A DNA stretch of 64,000 bases from Paramoeba atlantica (taxonomy: Eukaryota > Discosea). The stretch spans positions 744,001-808,000 of the forward strand of contig CDRNVI010000002.1 in assembly GCA_977017575.1 (NCBI GenBank). The letters are read 5' to 3'. The position numbers were made by a program, and so were the translations under genes. Of this stretch, positions 54,878-64,000 are shown piece after piece (the stretch's first letter is position 1; each line of letters begins with the position of its first letter). The notes under the pieces were generated by a model. It ran no database searches and was not told the DNA's origin. It saw only the letters and a program-made list of their open reading frames with translations.

Positions 54878-56569
54878 ATGTATCGGCTAACTTTCCACCG
54901 ACTCACATGGATCGAACGTGTACACGCTGCCAGAGAGGAGACTGCTCGTCGATTCGGAAACATAAACTGTCTTGGGACCCCCGGTGCCATTCCCGGCTTT
55001 GACAACTTTGTAGCACAAAAGCGTGAGGAGAAACAATATGAGGACTTTGACCAACGCGTGGAGAGAGCTTTTCAAAAAGCGTGGGGTACACACAAGCAAG
55101 AGGTATGGAACGCACATAAGCGACAGGTAAGAGATGGAACTCTACCAAAGGGCACCTCACTGAACCAAATACGGGACTTGGAAGGCAAGCTCGAGGAGCG
55201 CAAGGAGTGGCTACGAAACGTGTGGGCACAGGTGGACTCAGATTACCGCAGTGGAGACACCGAACGTGTGACTCGAGCCATGTCTGACATAGAGAAGGCT
55301 AATGCAGGAAAGGGCAATGGCTACATGGAGTGGGCCTACCAAACAAAATACGATATGCGCTTCATGGGGAACAAAGAAAAGGACGAGCTTGTTCGCAAAT
55401 TAAACTCAACGGAATTCCCGGATATCTCAGAAGAAGAGACGACACGATTTATCAACCGAAAGATGAACATGAACGAGTTGGAGAAATCTGTTACGCGCGT
55501 GTTCGGGGAAGCCGGACGACGCCACTGGGAGCTTCTGCAGCAGGAAAAAGATGATGAATACACGGAGAAAATGGACCGCGCGCTTGACATGTATGAAACA
55601 TTGAGCAAGGAGGAACGCGAAGCTTTCAGTGCGCAACGAAATCGTCGTCTCCAGGCCCGGCCCTCTCGAACCGATGAGGCAAAGCAACGCCTCGCCGCTG
55701 CACTGGAACGAGAGGAGAAGAGACAGAACTTAGTAGACGCGGATCTTGCACGAGAGGCAGAGGAACGTCACGAAAAATATGTTAAGCGCCGTGAGAGTAT
55801 GCTTGCCGCAGAGAAAATGCGCGTAGGTGGGGTCCCGAACCGCGAGCTGCTAAACACAATGCGTCGCCGATCCCTGGAAGAGATCCAGCAAAAACACAAC
55901 TTGGCGGCACAACAGGAGCGCACGGAGTTGATGGAGAAGAAACGGGTACTGTTCGAGACGATGCGCGTGATGCAGCAAGAGGCGGAGAAGCGTAGTGTGT
56001 TGCGTGCGATGAGTCCCGGGGGGGTAGCGGCGGCACAAAAGTACACCCCTCTCAGCGACGCGGAGAATACCTTGGCGGCCGCCAAAAGCCTTGCGCGACA
56101 AACCGTAAAGTCGAGCGCCGAGTTGGAATTTGCCACGAAGCGTTCACTGTGGAAGTTAGTCCACAATACGAAATATGAGTCCCCCTCGGACGTGATTCAC
56201 CAGGCACGCGTTGATGCGCACAAAACGTACAGCCAAGTGTATCGAAAGACCCGTGCCCACCGCCTGCGCCATAAACGTTACAAGGACATCAGCCAGGCGT
56301 ACAGCGGGTTTGAGAGTCGATGCTATTCTGGGGGATGGCGTGAGCGGGGGATCTCTACATGGGGGCTCAGTGCTTCGACGATTGCCAATTTGGATGACGA
56401 TACTAATGTGACTTATGTGGAGGACAGCCGCGGACCTCACCGCATGGATAAGAATATCCCCGGAGAGATCGATCCTCGGGAAGAAAAGCGAAGTGGTGAA
56501 GGCCCGATATTTCATGGGAAACGTTATCACAAGCTTCCTCCGTCGGATATTGGGGCCAACCTGTCATAG
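54878..56569 (+). CDS. Arg/Glu-rich helical protein, possible mitoribosome-associated factor
   Basis: 563 aa from ATG 54878. The N-terminus is basic (MYRLTFHRLTWIERVHAARE). Most of the chain is charged helix with coiled-coil character (EREEKRQNLVDADLAREAEE), then a basic segment (KTRAHRLRHKRYKDISQAYS) and a polar tail (FHGKRYHKLPPSD). Unlike cytoskeletal rods it is rich in Trp/Arg. No family recognised; mitochondrial role inferred from leader and neighbours. Confidence 0.55.
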   Translation: MYRLTFHRLTWIERVHAAREETARRFGNINCLGTPGAIPGFDNFVAQKREEKQYEDFDQRVERAFQKAWGTHKQEVWNAHKRQVRDGTLPKGTSLNQIRDLEGKLEERKEWLRNVWAQVDSDYRSGDTERVTRAMSDIEKANAGKGNGYMEWAYQTKYDMRFMGNKEKDELVRKLNSTEFPDISEEETTRFINRKMNMNELEKSVTRVFGEAGRRHWELLQQEKDDEYTEKMDRALDMYETLSKEEREAFSAQRNRRLQARPSRTDEAKQRLAAALEREEKRQNLVDADLAREAEERHEKYVKRRESMLAAEKMRVGGVPNRELLNTMRRRSLEEIQQKHNLAAQQERTELMEKKRVLFETMRVMQQEAEKRSVLRAMSPGGVAAAQKYTPLSDAENTLAAAKSLARQTVKSSAELEFATKRSLWKLVHNTKYESPSDVIHQARVDAHKTYSQVYRKTRAHRLRHKRYKDISQAYSGFESRCYSGGWRERGISTWGLSASTIANLDDDTNVTYVEDSRGPHRMDKNIPGEIDPREEKRSGEGPIFHGKRYHKLPPSDIGANLS

Positions 56570-56735
56570 TCCTACACTTGAATTGCATCATTACTTGTGT
56601 GTCAAGGATTTCGGTAGTGTCTTTTCAGTAGCATATATGTTTTCTTCTCATTTAAGTTCTGTATGGTATACAAACAACGTAAACTAGTCTCCACTATGTC
56701 ATGTGTTCTTTTCTGTACGTTTTCTTACTCTCCTT

Positions 56736-56748
56736 AGTTGATTTACAG
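56736..56748 (+). promoter_or_regulatory. Probable spliced-leader acceptor deciding the start
   Basis: A pyrimidine-rich tract (56708-56735) followed by GATTTACAG at 56740-56748 lies downstream of an in-frame ATG at 56701 but upstream of ATG 56761, favouring the latter as the start. Confidence 0.5.
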
Positions 56749-56760
56749 AATTGTTACAGA

Positions 56761-57543
56761 ATGGGATCACTGCGCTATCGTCGTCCCTACTGGATGCTTC
56801 ACCTGAAAAACGTGAAGTACTGGAGAGTATACGCCAAAACAGGGGCAGGATATCAACGCACAGAGATGCTCTATCAGGCCTGGCTAGGAGGCATTGACCG
56901 ACCCTATGCCCGACCCCGATGCACGCATCGCACTCCTACGTGGCTTACGCGCAAGCGCTTCGCCCTCGAGAAACCCCACTTGACTCCCGATACGGTTGTC
57001 GAGCGCCTTTTTCTTGAGTTTCACCAGAAATATTTTGCGTATAGAGGAACACTAAGACCAGTCGTGGAGGATGTTCATAACATGTTTGAGCTTGTAGAGC
57101 GTCCGTTGGACATGAGCTATGCATGCCGAACGCTGTCCCACCTTCACAATGACTTCCTTGTTGTACTTACCTCAGAAACATTTGCTCTGTTCTTACATGC
57201 TGCTATGAAGGTGGACCGACGGGATCTCATTACTTTTGCGATCCAGAATGCTGAAAAGCTTGGATTTGTGTCGATCGGCTCCAAATCTCGAGCCTTTGCC
57301 GAGGGAAAAAGTTCGTGGTATAAAATCGAAGACGGGCAATATCTTCCTCTTGAAGGCAATGAAAAATTGAACTCACCGGAGCTGGTCAAGGAACGTAGAG
57401 ATGAAGAGTCCGAACTTTTGCGCCAGTTGGACCAAAAGAAGCATATTTCGAACATAGAAAATACACGCTCTCCTGAGGAAGAGCTTGCTCAATTAGAGAA
57501 AGAGCTTGCCGAAGCAGAGTCTGCAGGAAACGAAGAGAGATAG
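56761..57543 (+). CDS. Unidentified basic protein, possible mitoribosomal component
   Basis: 260 aa from ATG 56761; an ATG at 56701 adds 20 hydrophobic residues but lies before the likely splice acceptor. The basic N-terminus (MGSLRYRRPYWMLHLKNVKY) resembles the unprocessed start of mitoribosomal proteins. A helical middle (FALFLHAAMKVDRRDLITFA) and an acidic coiled-coil tail (EEELAQLEKELAEAESAG) follow. Assignment rests on composition and context only. Confidence 0.55.
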   Translation: MGSLRYRRPYWMLHLKNVKYWRVYAKTGAGYQRTEMLYQAWLGGIDRPYARPRCTHRTPTWLTRKRFALEKPHLTPDTVVERLFLEFHQKYFAYRGTLRPVVEDVHNMFELVERPLDMSYACRTLSHLHNDFLVVLTSETFALFLHAAMKVDRRDLITFAIQNAEKLGFVSIGSKSRAFAEGKSSWYKIEDGQYLPLEGNEKLNSPELVKERRDEESELLRQLDQKKHISNIENTRSPEEELAQLEKELAEAESAGNEER

Positions 57544-57780
57544 TAACGAAACAACAATTTCTTTCTTATTTCCCGTAGGTGAATTTTCTTACTTTTTTCT
57601 TACTTGTAGCTAGTATTCATTATTAGAGGCACTAGTGTAGCACGTCAACCCATTTTGGGAAGTTTCTTAGGATTAGCATTTTACATTTCAAAGTTTCAAA
57701 TTTTTGTATAGATCTTTGTCCTTATTTTCTTGAATAGACAGGTGTTTTTTTGCACTAACCAGATACACGTGTAAACAAGC

Positions 57781-58758
57781 ATGCCCATGGGATCTACCAT
57801 CGCTCAACGTACCCCCTCTGATGTGCCACATCATTTATGGAACACATATCGTCACACTGTAGCCGTTCAAATTGCTGCCGCGTCCAGCACGTTACTATTC
57901 TACCCACTGGACTCTGTCAAGTTTCGTATCATGTCCCAGGATGGCACATCCAAGCACAGCTATCATCACCATCGAGGTGACTTCTCTGGTGTCTCTCAAG
58001 CCCTACGCCAGACCTACAAGGTGGAAGGATTGATGGCCTTGTATCGCGGCGCACTCATTTCGGTAAGCGGATCCGTCCTCTCTTGGGGAATCTACATGTT
58101 TGCCTACAAGTATCTTCTGCACTTAGGAAGCACCGGGTCGATGTCAAACTCGATTTATTTCGACTATACAGCGTCTTTGAGCGCAAGTGTGTTCTGTGCG
58201 ATTTGCACTAATCCACTATGGCTAGTAAAAACGCGCATGCAGTTGCAGGACCGTACGGTTAAGAACCAGACATATTACCGAGGCTTTTTTCACGGCACAA
58301 GAGAGGTAATAAAGAGCGAAGGGCTTATTGCTCTGTATCGCGGTCTCCTCTCTCAAATTCTACTAAGCGTTCCTACTGCAGCATATTTCCCCATGTACGA
58401 AGCCTTTAAGGCGTACGCCAGATCTATGAAACAAATAGAAGATACCCAACACTTGAATTTCTTTGAGCTTCTTTTATGTACATTGGCTACGAAAGTCATT
58501 ATGGCTGTAGTTTCGAATCCACTTATGGTGATAAAGACAAAGATACAGGATCATCGTAACGTGTCCACCTCTGCGAAAACCGGGAGTAGGGCACCAGGTC
58601 AATATGAATCCATACGCAGCACAATTCTACTGGCGACTCGTCGAGAAGGCCTAATTCGTGGGCTGCTCGCCAGAGGGCTGTGGAGTAATCTGGTTCAGTC
58701 CATTCCTCGAAGCACCTCCCATATGCTACTGTACGAGCTTATTCTAAGGTACATTTAA
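57781..58758 (+). CDS. Mitochondrial carrier family (SLC25) transporter
   Basis: 325 aa with three about 100-residue repeats, each with the carrier signature: PLDSVKFRIM, NPLWLVKTRMQLQ and NPLMVIKTKIQ. The NPLWLVKTRM form is typical of the folate/FAD/pyrimidine-nucleotide/NAD branch (SLC25A32/33/36), but the substrate cannot be fixed by eye. Six transmembrane helices in the inner mitochondrial membrane; the second and third repeats are the most regular. ATG 57781 opens the frame. Confidence 0.9.
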   Translation: MPMGSTIAQRTPSDVPHHLWNTYRHTVAVQIAAASSTLLFYPLDSVKFRIMSQDGTSKHSYHHHRGDFSGVSQALRQTYKVEGLMALYRGALISVSGSVLSWGIYMFAYKYLLHLGSTGSMSNSIYFDYTASLSASVFCAICTNPLWLVKTRMQLQDRTVKNQTYYRGFFHGTREVIKSEGLIALYRGLLSQILLSVPTAAYFPMYEAFKAYARSMKQIEDTQHLNFFELLLCTLATKVIMAVVSNPLMVIKTKIQDHRNVSTSAKTGSRAPGQYESIRSTILLATRREGLIRGLLARGLWSNLVQSIPRSTSHMLLYELILRYI

Positions 58759-59229
58759 AAAATTATTTACTTGACTATCTCTGCTAGTCTTTCGTTAGTT
58801 TTTGGCCTCCTGTTAGCATACTGCAAGCATGATTTCCACGGTAGGTAAGTTCCTAAAGTTCGAGGCGTTGCGAGTAGAGAAAAGAAATCAAAGGAAATCG
58901 GACTTATCTCCGTTTGAGAAATTGCGAAGGTGGGAGATACGAAGGGGGGGAGATTGTGCAGTCTAGAAGATAGCTGGACTCCTAACCCCCCCCCCTTTAC
59001 GTTTCGCATGCAGAGCACTTTGGTTAACCCACCCTACTGCCTCTCAGTCTAAAAAGAGTCTCACACATCTTATTGGAAATCACGGCACGGTAGTGTACGC
59101 TGTTAACTTTTACGCTGCTTAATTTTATGGTCATGTATGCTATTCATATTCTTCACCCAATAAAAAAATGGAAAGCAAAAATCATTTTTGCAACGTCTTG
59201 AAATTGTTTTTGTACAATTGAAATATTCA
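58759..59229. other. Spacer with G-run/C-run pair
   Basis: No gene. A run of seven G at about 58944-58950 and of ten C at about 58986-58995 flank an AGTC/GACT mini-stem; a reversed-order variant of the C-run/G-run hairpins, weaker. Confidence 0.45.
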
Positions 59230-60519
59230 ATGTGTTTGTCCAAGATGCGGAGCGTGCTTCTATCACATTTTTCAAGGACATTTCGTCATCTTTTCGGCAG
59301 GTTTCCTCTTTGTCTTACTGTGCACGACATTCCCTTGATTCTGGGAGGCACTTCAATAATATTGAGCGTGCTTTCAGGCAAAGATCTAAGCCGTACCTTA
59401 CTGGTAGTGGGAGCTGTGACTTATGGACTTCGTCGTATTACAGCTCTAATTTTTCCGAAGCTTTGCGTTCGACCCTTGTCTCAGGGGTTTGGCGCGACCC
59501 ACACTGTCGGCGTCCGTTGGGTTCGATCAGACTCTTTGACCATTCCACATTTCGTCACACTTTATCCCATAATTTCCACAAGGGGTTTGAAGGCGATGAA
59601 TTCGGTGCCTTGGCTTCCTTTCGGGAACTTGCGCTATGCTTCGGAATTCGCCCAGTCGCTTCATTTGCCGCAATTTCTAACAAATCATTTATCGGAGTGT
59701 CGAATTGAAGCCACCTTAGATGCTCCGTCGTTGTACGATCAACAAAACATGCGGGGCAAGGCGAAATATGTTGTATTCTCACACGGTCTGTACGGGCACA
59801 TGAATATGTACAGTACCTTGGCTCAGGAGTGGGCCGCTCGCGGTTACGTTGTGCTGTGTCCGGAGCACCGAGACGGTAGTGCTGTGTTCACCACGTGTGT
59901 AGATAAGGAACCGATTCCCTTTCGCCGCCCCTCCCTGCCTCACAATGATCCTGGGGTGAGACAACTCCGGTACGATCAAGTGCAACATCGCACGGAGGAG
60001 TTACTGGCACTGATTCGAGACAATGTTCCTTCTACGGCTCAGGAGGTGATATTGGCTGGACACAGCTTTGGTGCCACTACCGCACTAAACACAGCTATTG
60101 AACTGCGTCTACGTCACTGTACTGATGGTCAAGTAGAATCCTTTCCTGTTATTTCTCGAGTCGTCACATTTGATTTGTGGACTTATCCGTTGGAGCATAT
60201 TGCTTTTAGGCAGAAATTGAGCCGTTTGTGCTCAAAACTTGAAAAAATTCACGAATTAGTACCAATAAGATTGCAGCTTTTTGATAGTGAAGAATGGTAC
60301 AAATGTGAAGAGCGAAATAGTATCCTGTCCAAGCTATTCTTGCCTGATCTTCGTAAAATTTTTACTTTAAGTCGTTCATGGCGTGCAGGGACAGATCATC
60401 ACTCGGCCTCTGACATGGGTTTACTGAATCCTTATATTCGAAGGAAAAGAGCGTGGCGTCAGCATTGCAGCGATTCTTACCATATTCAGGCTTGGGCTTT
60501 ACGCGGTATCCGAGAATAA
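59230..60519 (+). CDS. PAF-acetylhydrolase-like phospholipase (alpha/beta hydrolase)
   Basis: 429 aa from ATG 59230 (ATG 59245 also possible). An N-terminal hydrophobic region precedes a hydrolase fold: oxyanion strand VVFSHGLYGHMNMYSTLA, EHRDGSAV as in type II PAF-AH, nucleophile Ser279 in AGHSFGATTA, acid in VTFDLWTYP and His in TDHHSASDM. The family removes short or oxidised acyl chains from phospholipids. The N-terminal segment suggests membrane association. Confidence 0.88.
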   Translation: MCLSKMRSVLLSHFSRTFRHLFGRFPLCLTVHDIPLILGGTSIILSVLSGKDLSRTLLVVGAVTYGLRRITALIFPKLCVRPLSQGFGATHTVGVRWVRSDSLTIPHFVTLYPIISTRGLKAMNSVPWLPFGNLRYASEFAQSLHLPQFLTNHLSECRIEATLDAPSLYDQQNMRGKAKYVVFSHGLYGHMNMYSTLAQEWAARGYVVLCPEHRDGSAVFTTCVDKEPIPFRRPSLPHNDPGVRQLRYDQVQHRTEELLALIRDNVPSTAQEVILAGHSFGATTALNTAIELRLRHCTDGQVESFPVISRVVTFDLWTYPLEHIAFRQKLSRLCSKLEKIHELVPIRLQLFDSEEWYKCEERNSILSKLFLPDLRKIFTLSRSWRAGTDHHSASDMGLLNPYIRRKRAWRQHCSDSYHIQAWALRGIRE

Positions 60520-60803
60520 TTTGTTATGCTTTATCTGTGTATTCTAGGGCTCCTAGTCTAGAGTTATAGAATGAACACTAGGTAATTATTTCAACACAGG
60601 GGTCTCTCAAATACGAATTGAGCATTATTTTAATTCACTTTATTCATTTGTATGCTACGTAACGTATCATACAGAATGTGACATTCAGTAATAGATGCGA
60701 ATCATTTTCATATAACGTCTAATATAACATCCTATACACCAATTTTAGTCAAACATTCGTACATCTAATACATAAAACACTACGTATACTACATCCCCGC
60801 GGA

Positions 60804-62258
60804 ATGACATCTATTCCCAGACAGGATTTTCCCGGATCACAACTCCGATCGCACTCCACAGCACGAACTCTCTCATCGAGCGCACGCCCGACCCCACACA
60901 TTTCTCTTCACAAATCCTTCTCCACCCTACCCCCTTCCCGAGGCTCCACGCCCCTTCCCTTGCGGGACCCCACCCCCATACTCTCACGGAATCGACCCCC
61001 TCGCTTGTCCCTTCGCCCCGCCCACACCGTCCGCACCTCCCTCCGCGTCACCACGGCCTTCCACAACTCCTCTGAGGTCCTGTGCTACGGCGGCCCGAAC
61101 GGACTCGGCCTACTCCACACCCGCTACCTCCACCAGCACGTCACCCCATCCCCCGGAATCGCCCCCCGTGCCATTCTCCCCTACCTCCCCGACCGTGACG
61201 CCAACCGCTTCCTCCTCCTCCTCCCCCACGGTGAGGTCCTCTCCCTGGACGGTACCCCCCATGCGGAGCTCACCCCCTACACCACACTCACCCTCCCGAG
61301 TCCCGCTCCCCCCTCCTCAGTTACCCCCCCTCCTACCCACGGGAACCTCCACAGCGCCACCGTACTCACCCCCTCCCCCTCCGTCGTCGTGAGTACCACT
61401 CATGGAGGGCTGTTGCTGTGGGATGGTGAGGCCCACGCCCCTTTGCCTAATAACTCTTCCACTACTCACTCCACTACTCACTCTACCACCCCTACCCCTA
61501 ACTCTATGACGCCTCCTCCTCACTCTTCTTCTACTACGGCTACTACCTCTTCCTCTCTCCAGCCCCTTCGTCCCCCCCTCCCCGGTCTCTGTGTTACGTG
61601 TTCCCAACACGAGTCCGGCCCCTACGAGCCCTTACTGCTCCACACCCACACGCTGTCGTTGCTCTACGACCTGCGGTGTGAGAGGGTGGTGGGGCGCTTC
61701 CCCGTGGGGAGGGGGGGCTCGGGGGGGAGGACTGGCCTTCCGGCGGGTAGGACAGGCAGCTCCTTGGGTACAGCCTCGACGCTGTCACCTGGAGTGACAG
61801 TCCCTTTTGCGGGGACCTCGAGTTGTGTTGGCACACAGGTCCCTGAGATCTTGTGTGCGACCCGTGAGGTCTCGGGACGGTACCTTGCGGTAGCGAGTGG
61901 GGCGGGGCGGGTGGGGTTGTGGGATGTGCGAAAGGGAGGGGGGAGGGAGGGGGAGGGGGGAGTACGAGGGGGGGAGGTGACCTCGGTGGAGGTACCGGGT
62001 GGGGTCACGGCGATGGGTTCTGGGCTGGCGTGTGCGTCGGGGACTTTTTTTATGGGGACAGCGCAAGGGGAGGTGTGGACGTGGGGGAGTGGGAGTGGGG
62101 AGGTTGCGCGGTTGGAAAAGGGAGTGGAGTTGGGGGGTAGGGAGGATCGGTCAGCGATTACCACCGTTGTGGTGCCCTCGATGGCGTGTGGGGGTGGGCA
62201 GCACGTGATGACGTTCTCGGAGAGTACGCAGGCGACGGTGTATGAAGTGCGAACGTAG
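60804..62258 (+). CDS. WD40/beta-propeller protein with skew-driven low complexity
   Basis: 484 aa. The Ser/Arg/Pro-rich N-terminus is disordered. Propeller blades are visible as LLLPHGEVLSLDGTP, VVVSTTHGGLLLWDGE, YLAVASGAGRVGLWDVRK and FFMGTAQGEVWTWGSGSG. An insert of Thr/Ser repeats (STTHSTTHSTTPTPN) is followed by Gly-rich blades, reflecting composition island 6. Probably a scaffold; no specific orthologue recognised. Confidence 0.7.
   Translation: MTSIPRQDFPGSQLRSHSTARTLSSSARPTPHISLHKSFSTLPPSRGSTPLPLRDPTPILSRNRPPRLSLRPAHTVRTSLRVTTAFHNSSEVLCYGGPNGLGLLHTRYLHQHVTPSPGIAPRAILPYLPDRDANRFLLLLPHGEVLSLDGTPHAELTPYTTLTLPSPAPPSSVTPPPTHGNLHSATVLTPSPSVVVSTTHGGLLLWDGEAHAPLPNNSSTTHSTTHSTTPTPNSMTPPPHSSSTTATTSSSLQPLRPPLPGLCVTCSQHESGPYEPLLLHTHTLSLLYDLRCERVVGRFPVGRGGSGGRTGLPAGRTGSSLGTASTLSPGVTVPFAGTSSCVGTQVPEILCATREVSGRYLAVASGAGRVGLWDVRKGGGREGEGGVRGGEVTSVEVPGGVTAMGSGLACASGTFFMGTAQGEVWTWGSGSGEVARLEKGVELGGREDRSAITTVVVPSMACGGGQHVMTFSESTQATVYEVRT
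60870..62200 (+). other. C-to-G strand-skew island 6
   Basis: C-rich coding strand at about 60870-61610, centre about 61620-61690, G-rich at about 61690-62200 except a balanced patch near 61780-61900. Confidence 0.8.
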
Positions 62259-62455
62259 TATGAGGCGGAGATAAAACCAACCCCTACAGATGGAGTTAAA
62301 AAAATATTGATAGAAAGCCGTTACAAAACATGGTTATAGGACGTACGATTTACATACGAAAAAGTGATTACTGACAGCAATAATGGTGTTTACAAGATGC
62401 ATACACTATTCAAATCTCGTGTCAGTAGAACACTTTTTTCCTTGTATACCGTAGT

Positions 62456-63100
62456 ATGACTGATGTCAATTCTTCTTTATGTTCGTTCTGTGGTGCGCAG
62501 GGCATTTTTTCATTTTGTTTGAAGTGTCCGGGGGGCGGATACTGCAGCACGGTATGTCTCACAATGCACGAAGAAAGGGTTCACTTCGTTGAAGAGGACG
62601 ACCCCGAGCTAACTGATAGTGACAGTTTTGATGAAGTTGCCTCGGAAAGTAGCACCACGTGTAAATCCGAAGCCGGCCGAATACCATTAATTTCATCAAA
62701 CGTGTCAGTGGAGTCAAGTTTGCACTCTTCAAAAGATTCTGATGATGATTCAGTAAAGGATTTATCACAACCCGAAGCAACGTGCGCGAAAATTGTCGAA
62801 GAGGGATCTTATGTAACAGAAAAGGAGGTATGTGCTACGCCAGCGCCGAAAGAGGCGGAAACAAACAGCTTGACTTCTGGCAGGGAAATTGAGGGTTTAC
62901 TGACACGTCGACAACTTCACGCTCTGGCTTCTGACTCAAGAATCCGAAATGAGGTTCGAACGCCAGAACTTCAGACTCTCTTAAAGACGATAGACTCCAG
63001 TCGCAGCCGCCTTGATGTGTTAGAAACTGCAGAATATAATATACCTGAGTTTTCAGAATTCTTGAGGCACGTTTCACAGGCAATATACATGCACCCATAG
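62456..63100 (+). CDS. HIT-type zinc finger protein, ZNHIT3/Hit1-like
   Basis: 214 aa. N-terminal zf-HIT: LCSFCGAQGIFSFCLKC then GGGYCSTVCLTMHEE, residues about 8-42, with the Cys/His spacing that binds two zincs. An acidic Ser-rich linker follows. The C-terminal helix bundle (LTRRQLHALASDSRIRNEVR ... LQTLLKTIDSS ... FSEFLRHV) resembles the ZNHIT3/Hit1 C-terminus that holds NUFIP1/Rsa1 for box C/D snoRNP assembly. Confidence 0.8.
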   Translation: MTDVNSSLCSFCGAQGIFSFCLKCPGGGYCSTVCLTMHEERVHFVEEDDPELTDSDSFDEVASESSTTCKSEAGRIPLISSNVSVESSLHSSKDSDDDSVKDLSQPEATCAKIVEEGSYVTEKEVCATPAPKEAETNSLTSGREIEGLLTRRQLHALASDSRIRNEVRTPELQTLLKTIDSSRSRLDVLETAEYNIPEFSEFLRHVSQAIYMHP

Positions 63101-63315
63101 TGTTACCCCAAATTCGGAATTGTTGACTTCTTAATCTTGATTTTTCTGTATATAAGCGGAACAGTACACTTACGTAAATTCTAAATTCTAATTTAAGATT
63201 CGTGAGTAATTTTTACTTTTCTCATATCGAAATTGCCACATTTGCAGGATGTTGTTTTGAAAGGACGGGTGTTATGTATATTCGTATTAATCTATGAAAA
63301 AAATACAGCAAGCAC

Positions 63316-64000
63316 ATGATCCATCCTTTTTGCTTCTCTGACAACCAAAAATCGTCGGAAAAATGCTCAGGAGCTGTTCTTCCACTGGAATATGATTTAA
63401 TGAGACTCGTACAACACGTCGAAAATCCTCATATTTCTTGGCATACCGGTACACCTGGATGTGAGTGGCGAGGCATAAACTGTAACAACAAGAATAGCGT
63501 TCTCTATATTAAGTGGTCCTTCTTGAAACTGGGAGGAAAACTAAATTTGAAATACTTACCCCCACGACTGGTGAAGTTGGATGCTTCTTCGAACAACTTG
63601 TATGGCGAGTTTTTATTTGGGGACCTGCCTCCGAGTTTAGAATACCTTATGGTACCCCACAATAAATTTTCTGGAACTCCGATGCTTCATCTTTTGCCGC
63701 CATCTTTGAAGGCAATCGAAATTAACAACAACAATTTTGGTGGTCGTATCATTTTTAGTGTACTTCCTGTATCCTTATGCGAAGTGAATGTAAGCTACAA
63801 TAAGAACTTGGAGGGAACGCTAGATATCAAATGTCATGTGAAAGATTTGTGCTATAATGTTGAAGGGACACGAATCAAAGTATGCAACGGTCCAATGAGA
63901 ACTGCGTCGGTAGTCAACCCTGTACCGGATTCCGAAGCTATGAATGCAGAAATTGAATCCATGGAGAGGGAAATGGAACGTCTAAAATGGCTACTGATCT
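63316..64000 (+). CDS. LRR protein, 3'-truncated by window edge (LRR copy 6)
   Basis: From ATG 63316 (a TGA lies in frame at 63295-63297) the frame is open through the window end, 228 codons. The cap is present (GAVLPLEYDLMRLVQH, VENPHISWHTGTPGCEWRG, INC) and about five LRRs follow (LPPSLEYLMVPHNKFSG). Unlike the others there is no signal peptide (MIHPFCFSDNQKSSEK), and a charged coiled-coil-like tail starts near the edge (EIESMEREMERLKWLL). It may have lost its leader or be retained in the cell. Confidence 0.75.
   Translation, partial: MIHPFCFSDNQKSSEKCSGAVLPLEYDLMRLVQHVENPHISWHTGTPGCEWRGINCNNKNSVLYIKWSFLKLGGKLNLKYLPPRLVKLDASSNNLYGEFLFGDLPPSLEYLMVPHNKFSGTPMLHLLPPSLKAIEINNNNFGGRIIFSVLPVSLCEVNVSYNKNLEGTLDIKCHVKDLCYNVEGTRIKVCNGPMRTASVVNPVPDSEAMNAEIESMEREMERLKWLLI

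Noticed and set aside
1-64000. Bacterial or viral origin of the window
   Set aside because: Presenilin, SGT1, NUDC, XMAP215, V-ATPase H, SCO1 and COQ9 are eukaryotic genes in their own consistent context, and there are no Shine-Dalgarno-spaced operons.

Overview
The window looks like nuclear DNA of a kinetoplastid or close euglenozoan relative, free-living or endosymbiotic rather than a classic trypanosomatid. All about 32 host genes lie on the + strand, head to tail, with no convincing introns and 200-600 bp spacers. Several starts sit just behind a pyrimidine tract and AG, as expected for spliced-leader acceptors. A family of secreted leucine-rich-repeat (LRR) proteins recurs six times. The protein set is eukaryotic: selenocysteine elongation factor, presenilin, V-ATPase subunit H, XMAP215, SGT1, NUDC, COQ9, SCO1. 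The organism assignment is inference; no rRNA or spliced-leader RNA gene is present to settle it.

Layout. 0-4.3 kb: the tail of an unknown gene, a low-complexity membrane protein, the selenocysteine elongation factor, and a SELENOF (Sep15) homologue that has lost its redox motif. 4.3-12.4 kb: a transposon-rich accessory block with an intact Tc1/mariner-type element, one LRR gene, a Tc1 remnant, and a 3.9 kb structure bounded by palindromic inverted repeats that carries a DDE-like ORF overlapping a Ulp1-type protease ORF. 12.4-22.5 kb: nucleic-acid genes, namely a family A DNA polymerase with an unexpected glycosyltransferase-like N-terminus, a UPF1/IGHMBP2-type helicase, a multi-BRCT protein and an unknown protein. 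23-25.2 kb: tandem LRR duplicates. 25.4-26.9 kb: an ML-domain protein and SGT1. 27.3-29.1 kb: non-autonomous elements with C-run/G-run ends. 29.6-42 kb: small membrane proteins, NUDC, a thioredoxin-fold protein, XMAP215, COQ9, SCO1 and a cluster of hairpins that may be an ncRNA. 42.3-44.4 kb: two more LRR genes. 44.8-63.1 kb: V-ATPase H, a coiled-coil protein, presenilin, an F-box/RRM protein, a cytochrome-b5-reductase-like enzyme, three unknown probably mitochondrial proteins, a mitochondrial carrier, a PAF-acetylhydrolase-like lipase, a beta-propeller protein and a ZNHIT3-like zinc finger. A sixth LRR gene runs off the end.

Most unusual signals: (1) at least six coding regions contain a sharp GC-rich island whose coding strand switches from C-rich to G-rich about its centre, turning the protein from Pro/Ser/Thr-rich to Gly/Glu/Val-rich; (2) the polymerase with a GREB1/base-J-glucosyltransferase-like N-terminal domain; (3) the DDE/Ulp1 transposon with a TAATG ORF junction and a degenerate relative 16 kb away; (4) a dispersed set of C-run/G-run hairpins with a shared loop motif; (5) every recognisable transposon ORF is antisense to the host gene array.
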